The notes under the pieces were generated by a model, which saw nothing but the letters and a program-made list of their open reading frames with translations, was not told the origin of the DNA and ran no database searches. From Elephas maximus indicus (taxonomy: Eukaryota > Chordata > Mammalia > Proboscidea > Elephantidae): a stretch of 64,000 bases of DNA. Every line of letters begins with the position of its first letter. Position 1 is the first letter of the stretch. The position numbers and the translations under genes were made by a program. Positions 57,551 through 64,000 of the stretch are shown piece by piece. Location of the stretch: assembly GCF_024166365.1 (NCBI RefSeq), contig NC_064819.1, positions 9,622,501 to 9,686,500 of the forward strand. Direction: 5' to 3'.

Positions 57551-57564
57551 TTGAGATAGTGTCT

Positions 57565-58588
57565 AGTCTATACAAATGGTGAGAATCACAGGAGTGCTTT
57601 AAAAATAGTATTTGCAACCCTATAGGAACTGACCACCATTTATAACATCGCCAGGAGCAAGTCAGGTCTCCAGGAACCCTATCCTTAACCCCAGAGGGGA
57701 GACATGTACTCCTCTGAGTCTAGTGATGAGAGGATGGAAAAAACGTGTCCTCCTCATGTGGACCTGGCGACACTGTGAGTTGGGAGAAGAGGGGCTCCGG
57801 AGGAGAAGGGCATGGGGAGAACACACATAGGCTCCCACAGGGATTTGTGGCCCAGTCAGAAGATGCAGGGGTTGTGCAGAGCAGCGCTGTAGTGGGGGCC
57901 TGGACTCAGGAGCAGGGCGATTGGGGCGTAGCTGAAGAGTGTCTTTATCCCAGTGTCTCCACAGCAGAGGGAGAAGGGGCCCTTATTGCTCTCAGGGGCT
58001 GGAGAGACCAGTAGACATTTATATCAATGCATTGTTAATAGTTTATCAGTTTAGGGCTCTCTGGGTTGGCAACACAGGAAATCACTGATCTTGGGGTTAA
58101 AAAAAACAGTGGTGCTGACTTGTGCAAAGGCCATTGAGTTTAAAAACAGTGGTTTCTAAATAAAAAGTCTTCAGAAGACTCACTTAAATACATAAAAGCC
58201 TTTGTTTCATTTGTAATGGCTCTTGACCTCCCCCTCGAACAGGGCTGTCACTTCAGTTGTTTTTTCATTTTTATTTATCTTTCAAGTTTCAAATAAGACT
58301 TTTCCTTGCACAATCACCAAATGAGTTATGGTGTAGATATACACTGAACACGTGAATAGTGATAAACCAAGACACAGCGGTGGGAGAGGTGTACCCTGGG
58401 TGCAGGAAATAAGGGATACACTGTCTGCGGGGAAGTTAAAAATGATAAAACCCACTAAGAGGGTGTTTGCTCTTTTTAATCGCCCTGTACTGGCAATTCT
58501 AACAATGACTGTGATAACATATTCCTCCATCTCCTCACGTCCTTTCTTGGTCTAAGCTCTAAACAATTGTTGCTGTTACTGTTGAGCT
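57565..58588. other. Repeat-poor intronic block
   Basis: About 1 kb without a recognised transposon. Frames of at most 89 codons (57745-58014), unrecognised. Confidence 0.4.
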
Positions 58589-58936
58589 GGTTTTTTTTTT
58601 TTTTTGACAGTTTTTTTGAGATAAAATTCACATGCCATACGGTTCACCCATTTAAAGTGTACAAGTCAGTGTTTTTTAGTATATTCACAGAGTTTGCAGC
58701 CATGACCACAGTTTTAGAACATTTTCACCACCCTAAAAAGAAGCCCTATACCCATTAGCAGTCACTTCCTATTTCCCTATCTTCCTACCATCCTTCTTTA
58801 CCCCACTCACCCCCCAATCCTAGGCAACCATAATCTACTTTCTGTCTCTATAGATTTGCCTATTCTGGACATTTCATTTGAACGGAGTCATACAGTATGT
58901 GGTCTTTTGTGATTGGCTTCTTTCATTTGATGTGGT

Positions 58937-59100
58937 CCATCCTGGTGGCGTAGTGGTTAAGAACTACAGCTGCTAACTAAAAGTTTGCAGTTCGAATCCA
59001 CCAGGCGCCCCTTGGAAACCCAATGGGGCAGTTCTACTCTGTCCTATAGGGTTGCTATGAGGTGGAATCGACTCAATGGCAGTGGGTTTGGTTTTGGTTT
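58937..59100 (+). repeat. AfroSINE in L1
   Basis: Forward near-full copy ending gtgggtttggttttggttt. No clear duplication found. Confidence 0.85.
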
Positions 59101-59353
59101 GACTATCCGTGTCATAGCATGTATCAATATTTCATTCCTTTTTAATGTCAAATACTATTCCATTGTATGGAAAATACCACATTTTATTTATCCATTCGTC
59201 AGGTTGATAGACATTTGAGTTGTTTCCACTTTTTGGCTGTCATGAATAATACTGCTATGAACATTTGGGTACAAGTTTTTGTGCAGAAATACGTTTTTAT
59301 TTCTCTTGATTTCTATACCTAGGAGTGGAATTGCTGGGTCATAAGGTAACTCT

Positions 59354-59398
59354 CATAGGGTCTCTATGAGTCGGAATCGACTTGACGGCAACGGGTAT
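59354..59398 (+). repeat. 45-bp AfroSINE tail-only insertion
   Basis: Only the terminal tail is present, bounded by a perfect 9-bp duplication ggtaactct at 59345-59353 and 59399-59407. A complete but extremely 5'-truncated insertion. Confidence 0.85.
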
Positions 59399-59481
59399 GG
59401 TAACTCTATGTTTAACATTTTGAGAAATTATGAGTTTTAATGACATATATGAAAGCTTCAAATTACTACTACATTTTTATT

Positions 59482-59641
59482 TCACCCACTGCTGTCGAGT
59501 CGACCCCGACTCACAGCGACCCTAGAGGACAGAGTGGAACTGCCCCATAGAGCTTCCAAGGAGCACCTGGCGGATTTGAACTGCCAACCTCTTGGTTAGC
59601 AGCTGTAGCACTTAACCACTACGCCACCAGGGTTTCCGTGG
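59482..59641 (-). repeat. AfroSINE
   Basis: Perfect duplication acatttttatt at 59471-59481 and 59642-59652. Confidence 0.9.
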
Positions 59642-59652
59642 ACATTTTTATT

Positions 59653-60164
59653 ACTTATCCTTTAATGAGTAAATTCTACATGGACACTGACTCAGAGACC
59701 TACTTACAGAGTCAGCCCCACACATGTGGATTCAACTACAGGGGTTCATTTGGACGGTAAGTTCATACAGGTTTGGAATAGTTTGAGCTTCTTTCTGGCG
59801 TAGTTTGTGTCTCTAGCCCCTGTGGTGCTACATTTTCCTGTGTTTAAAGGTAGATTTGAAATAAACAAAAATAGCACAGTGATTCCAAAGACAAAGAAGC
59901 AGATGTTATTCTGTGGCCAGTTGAGGTTTTTATTTGTGTTTAAAACTTGAAACAGTGAAACAGAGCGCAAACTGCAATATGTAATATTTGAATATCTTTA
60001 AAATAGAATTTTATTCTTTTAAAAATAGTTTGAAAACTAAAGAACAAAGTAAGAAAATAGCAGTCATTCCTGATTATTACATGCTTTTTTAAAAATAGCA
60101 GGATGTGGCTTAATTCAATCTTTGATTCTGTTATTTAAATGAAGACATGCCAGTGTTTATTCAC
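59653..60164. other. No gene supported
   Basis: AT-rich. A 74-codon minus-strand frame (59746-59970) has a hydrophobic middle but no recognised family and no expression signal. Confidence 0.4.
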
Positions 60165-60260
60165 TTGTTAACGTTTTATTGTTGTCTAGGTAAAAGTTTA
60201 CAGAGCAAATTAGTTTCCCATTCAACAGTTTATATACACCTTGTTTATTACTTGCTTTTC
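60165..60260 (-). mobile_element. L1 3' tail fragment
   Basis: Reverse copy of the elephant-type L1 terminus (acagagcaaattagtttccc, then aacagtttatatacaccttg). It directly abuts the possible retro-pseudogene. Confidence 0.7.
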
Positions 60261-60261
60261 A

Positions 60262-60995
60262 ATGAAAATAGTTTTATTATAAAAGGAGGGTGGCGTTAAA
60301 AATGATCTGTTCTCGAAATTAAGCAATGAGGAAATTGACTCGAAGGAAAATTAAGAAAATAAAAAATAAGATAAGTTCAGAGGTAAGGTTTATGTTCTAA
60401 AAAAGCTTTCAGTAAGGTCCCAGGCCCTTGACACATTGGGGCTGCGGATTTGGCACTAATTTTTCTAGCAGTATTACAAAGAGGGAACCCAATGAAGCAC
60501 ATACTGATGGCACACAATGAAAGTCTGGTGTGTAGAAATTAATAATTTAGCCACCAACAGAGCTTAGCTGACTTCAGCAGCCATCTCTTTAGGTGACTTG
60601 TTCTTTTCTGGTTTACCATATAAATTCAATGCTCTAGTGGTATTCCCAAGGAGCCCTGGTGGCGTAGTAGTTAATGTGCTCAGCTGCAAACCAAAACCAC
60701 TTCAAGTGAGAAAGATGCGGCAGTCTGCTTCCCTAAAGATTACAGACCCGGAAGCCTTATGAGGTAGTTCTGCTATGTCTAATAAAAAAAAAAAAAAAAA
60801 AATGTCTAATAGGGCTACTATAAGTCGGGATCGACTCAACAGGCGATGGGTTAGTGGTGTTCTCAAAGCTGGGACATCCACAAGGTCGCCAAAGTATCTC
60901 TCCCAAATGCCGTAACTAATTCTAGTAGAATTTATTGACCAAATAGTTACAGGGTTATCTCTAGTGTCTGTGAAATTTGGCACCTATTTGACCCT
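60262..60995 (-). pseudogene. Possible processed pseudogene, parent unknown
   Basis: On the minus strand, protein-like segments such as WERYFGDLVDVPALRT and, after an AfroSINE and a frame break, LNLYGKPEKNKSPKEMAAEV then TAA can be read. A long untranslated-like stretch and an AATAAA near 60275 follow. This order (reading frame, stop, 3'UTR, poly(A) signal, no introns) suggests a retrocopy. I do not recognise the parent gene; it could also be an old transposon remnant. The upstream frame is closed by a stop. Confidence 0.3.
60651..60854 (+). repeat. AfroSINE, long variant with poly(A) insertion
   Basis: Flanks tggtattcccaag (60638-60650) and tggtgttctcaaa (60855-60867). Within it an A run at 60784-60801 is bounded by atgtctaat at 60775-60783 and 60802-60810. 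Confidence 0.85.
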
Positions 60996-61009
60996 ACCAG
61001 TAACTACAT

Positions 61010-61145
61010 GGGGTCTGCAGACCTTGGACCACTTGCCAGCTGTGTTACTAGACAAGGGACCTATCTCCTTGAGACTCAGTTTCCTGAGAATAATAATTTC
61101 TATATTTCATGGTGCTGTGAGGATCAGATTAAGAGCCATGGATAA
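61010..61145 (+). repeat. MIR fragment
   Basis: ttgagactcagtttcctgag, ggtgctgtgaggatcagatt. Confidence 0.6.
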
Positions 61146-61271
61146 TGAGGTGCCCATCCCAGGGCTCAGCGTGGTTGTTGTGGACACCATTCTGCACACA
61201 AGCCAGGGCTACAGTCTCCCAGAGGAACATCAGTGAAACTCCTCCTGGAGCAGTTTAATTTTGTTGACCAT

Positions 61272-61420
61272 CCCATTGCCGTCAAGTCAATTCCAACTCA
61301 TAGTGACCCTATAGGACGAGTAGAACTGCCCCACAGGGTTTCCAAGGAGCAGCTGGTAGATTCGAACTGCCAACATTTTGGTTAGCAGCGAAGTTCTTAA
61401 TCACGCACCACCAGGGCTCC
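61272..61420 (-). repeat. AfroSINE
   Basis: Perfect duplication ttgttgaccat at 61261-61271 and 61421-61431. Confidence 0.9.
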
Positions 61421-61547
61421 TTGTTGACCATATGGCCAAGAATATCTGAGACCATCCCAAATATATTATTCTGTTCTGCTTTTCTCTTGAGTCTGTTATG
61501 ATTAGCCAACCATGCATCTTGATTGGCTTGTTGGAAAAATGAGGTCA

Positions 61548-62046
61548 CCACTGACTGCTCTGACAGGGATCACAATAGAGGGTCCTGGACAGAGTGGGAG
61601 AAAAACGTAGAATAAAATTCAAATTCACAAAAAAAAGACCAGACTTACTGGTCTAACAAAGACTAGAGGAACCCCTGAGACTGTGGCCCCTAGACACCCT
61701 GCTAACTCTAAATTGAAGCTACTCCTGAAGTCTACCTTTCAGCCAAAGATTAGGCAGGCCTATAAAACAAGCAATAACACACTTGAGGAAAGTGCTTCCT
61801 AGTTCAATCAAGTATGTCAGCCCAAATGGGCAACACTTGTCCAAAAGCAAAGACAAGAAGGCAGGAAGGGGCAAGAAAATTGGATGAATGGACATGGGGA
61901 ACCCAGGGTGGAAAGGGAGAGAGTGTTGACACATTGCAGGGCTTGCAACCAATGTCACAAAAAAAATTGTGTATAAATTTTTGAACGACTAACTAATTTG
62001 CTCTGTAAACTTCTACTGAAAGCACAGTAAAATTTTAAAAAGGAAA
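61548..62046 (+). mobile_element. L1 3'UTR, 5'-truncated copy 1
   Basis: Bounded by aaaaatgaggtca at 61535-61547 and 62047-62059. Ends gtataaatttttgaacgact, aatttgctctgtaaacttct, gaaagcacagtaaaattt. No coding part remains. Confidence 0.8.
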
Positions 62047-62250
62047 AAAAATGAGGTCATTTTAATGACATTGAGTGTCTTCTATTGGTCACTTGGATGG
62101 CAAGAGGAATGGACAGATGTCTGCATGGGCTTTTCTTCAATGTGAATTGCCAGGGGAAAGTTAAGATTTTTTTTTTCCCTCACAAATGTCTAGCAGAGTC
62201 TAGTACAGAACAGGCACTTTAAATTTTTGTTGAATGAAAAAAATGAATCA

Positions 62251-63379
62251 GAGGGGAATTCACTAACTAGAGAGTAGATAAGAATTATCTTAGGTGAGGG
62301 AAAGGACAACACACAATACAAGGGAAGTCAGCACAACTAGACTAAACCAAAAGCTAAGAAGTTTCCTGAATACAACCAAACACTTCGAGGGACAGTGTGG
62401 CAGGGTCAGGGGCCTGGGGACCATGGTTTCAGGGGGACATCTAGGTCAATTGGCATAACAAAGTTTATTATGAAAATGTTTTGCATCCCACTTTGGTGAG
62501 TGGCATCTGGGGTCTTAAAATCTTACCAGTGGCCATCTAAGATGCATCAATTGGTCCCAACTCACCTGTAACAAAGGAGAATGAAGAACACTAAAGACAC
62601 GAGGAAAATATTAGCCCAAGAGGCAAAAGGGCCACATAAACCAGAGACTCCATTAGCCTGAGACCAGACAAACTAGATGGTGCCTGGCTATCACCAAAGA
62701 CCACCCTGACAGGGAACACAACAGAGAGTCCCTGACCACGCAGTAAAAAAGTGTGGTGCAGAACTAAATTCATCTAAAAAGACCAGACTTAATGGTCTCA
62801 CAGAGACTAGAGGAACTCCCAGAACACTTGGCTCCCCCACTCTCTGTTAACCCAGAACTAAAACCATTCCTGAAACCAACTCTTCAGACAAAGATTAGAC
62901 TGGACTATAAAACATAAAATAATATTCATGAAGAGTGTGCTTCTTAGTTCAAGTAGATATACGAGACTAATTGGGCAACTCCTGTCCGGAGGTGAGATGA
63001 GAAGGCAGAAAGGAATAGGAGCTGGTTGAATGGGCACGGGAAACCCAGGGTGGAAAAGGGGAAGTGTGCTGTCACATTATAGGAATTGCAACTAGAGTCA
63101 CATAACAATAAACCAAAAAAAAAAAAAAACCCAGTGCCGTAGAGTCGATTCTGACTCATAGCGACCCTACAGGACAAAGTAGAACTGCCCCATAGAGTTT
63201 CCAAGGAGCGCCTGGTGGATTCAAACTGCCAACCCTTTGGTTAACAGCCGTAGCACTTAACCGTAGTGCTTAACCACTACACCACCAGGGTTTCCCACAT
63301 AACAATACGTGTATAAATTTTTGTATGAGAAGTTAACTTGAGCTGTAAACTTTCACCTCAAGCACAAGAAAAAAAAAAA
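62251..63379 (+). mobile_element. L1 3'UTR, 5'-truncated copy 2
   Basis: About 1.1 kb including an AfroSINE. Flanks aaaaaatgaatca before and aaaaagtgaatca after look like the target duplication, with an A tail ending at about 63379. It aligns with copies 1 and 3 over their shared parts. No coding part. Confidence 0.8.
63111..63295 (-). repeat. AfroSINE with internal 13-bp duplication
   Basis: Perfect duplication cacataacaata at 63099-63110 and 63296-63307. The segment ccgtagcacttaa (63248-63260) is repeated as ccgtagtgcttaa (63261-63273). Confidence 0.9.
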
Positions 63380-63419
63380 GTGAATCAATAAGTCTTGATG
63401 GTATACAGGAACATGAAAT

Positions 63420-64000
63420 TGGTTGTGAAGAACAGAGAATCCCTGATGGAGCAGAAGAGCAGTGGGATACAGACCTCAAATTCCCCTGAAAAGTCCAGAC
63501 TTAATGGTCTGACTGAGACTAGAAGGACCCCAGAGGTCATGGTCCCCAGACCTTCTGTTAGCCCAAGACAAGAAGCATTCCCAAAGCCAACTCTTCAGAC
63601 AGGGATTGGACTGGAGTATAAAACAGAAAATAATACTGGTGAGGAGTCAGCTCTTTTTTTTTAATTTTTATCATCCTTTAAGTGAAAGTTTACAAATCAA
63701 GTCAGTCTCTCACACAAAAACTTATATACACCTTGTTACATACTCCCAATTGCTCTCCCCCTAATGAGACAGCCCGCTCCCTCCCTCTACTCTCTCTTTT
63801 CATGCCCATTTCGCCAGCTTCTAACCCCCTCTACCCTCTCATCTCCCTTCCAGGCAGGAGATGCCCACATACTCTCAAGTGTCCACCTGATCCAAGAAGC
63901 TCAGAAGTGAGCTTCTTGGCTCAAGTAGACACATGAGACTATGTGAGCAGCTCCTGCCTGGAGGGGAGATGAGAAGGCAGAGGGGAACAGAAGCTGGCTG
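63420..64000 (+). mobile_element. L1 3'UTR copy 3, runs off the window
   Basis: Forward parts 63420-63653 and 63903-64000 are collinear with copy 2. Between them lies an inverted L1 tail. Confidence 0.75.
63654..63902 (-). mobile_element. Inverted L1 3' tail inside L1 copy 3
   Basis: T run, then the reverse of the L1 terminus (agtgaaagtttacaaatcaa, acttatatacaccttgttac) back to gatccaagaagctc. Outer flanks aggagtcagctc and agaagtgagctt resemble a diverged duplication. Confidence 0.7.

Larger units (their letters stand above)
58589..59450 (-). mobile_element. Old L1 3' end with two SINE insertions
   Basis: Reverse L1MB/MC-like pattern: gagataaaattcacatgcca, aagtgtacaagtcagtgttt, ctatagatttgcctattctg, atttatccattcgtcaggtt, gagtggaattgctgggtcat. 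Confidence 0.8.
14797..64000 (+). other. ARHGAP31: ARHGAP31 intron 1 (start; runs past the window)
   Basis: Begins GTAATG immediately after exon 1, then a T-rich and CT-rich stretch (14813-14851). At least 49.2 kb long. I looked for the next coding exon, which should begin with TN completing a Val codon and encode a PQVLKSC-like RhoGAP start, and did not find it. A very large first intron agrees with my memory of the human gene. Contents are mostly interspersed repeats listed separately, plus an internal CpG island. Confidence 0.75.

Noticed and set aside
59746-59970. 74-codon minus-strand frame with a hydrophobic segment
   Set aside because: Looks membrane-like but has no recognised family, promoter or poly(A) context.
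1-64000. CRISPR array or regularly spaced repeat system
   Set aside because: The many near-identical ~150-bp repeats are irregularly spaced, in both orientations and have their own target duplications, so they are SINEs.
14797-64000. ARHGAP31 exon 2
   Set aside because: No segment encodes a PQVLKSC-like RhoGAP start after an acceptor site; none reported.

Overview
The window reads as a mammalian nuclear locus from an afrotherian, most probably an elephant. The evidence is about fifty copies of a tRNA-derived SINE whose 3' tail (tatagggtcgctatgagtcg... gactcgacggcaatggg) is the AfroSINE type, a 3' fragment of an RTE-clade LINE with that same tail, and several L1 3' ends of a type I associate with elephants. 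Species assignment is inference from remembered repeats.

Only one protein-coding exon can be supported. A CpG island at about 13.57-14.70 kb contains the first coding exon of ARHGAP31 (CdGAP, a Rho-family GTPase-activating protein) at 14697-14796 on the + strand. It encodes 33 codons plus one base and ends in a good splice donor. Exon 2 was not found, so 14797-64000 is read as intron 1 and 1-13.5 kb as upstream intergenic DNA. A 97-codon upstream ORF in the same frame stops two codons before the start. A second CpG island at about 43.4-44.2 kb lies inside the intron and could be an alternative or antisense promoter.

Region by region: 1-4.74 kb is a nest. An old L1 3' end is split by a complete MaLR provirus (588-3580, itself holding three AfroSINEs) and by a solo LTR (3625-4616, holding a fourth). 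4.74-13.5 kb has AfroSINEs, an RTE LINE 3' end, an MLT1 fragment and a second solo LTR of the same family. 14.8-43 kb (intron) has a third copy of that LTR (17315-18187), an ERVL solo LTR (27504-28126), MLT1 LTRs, MIR/L2/MER5-type fossils, a tRNA-Ile pseudogene, a Tigger-like MITE and many AfroSINEs. 44-60 kb continues this, with less repeated blocks at 50.5-53.0 and 57.6-58.6 kb. 60-64 kb has a possible processed pseudogene and three L1 3'UTR copies, one with an inverted L1 tail inside it.

Nothing here is a bacterial-style operon, CRISPR array or novel multigene system. The main value is the ARHGAP31 promoter/exon 1 and a record of nested retrotransposition in which many target-site duplications can be read directly. 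All repeat names come from memory of consensus sequences; no search was run.
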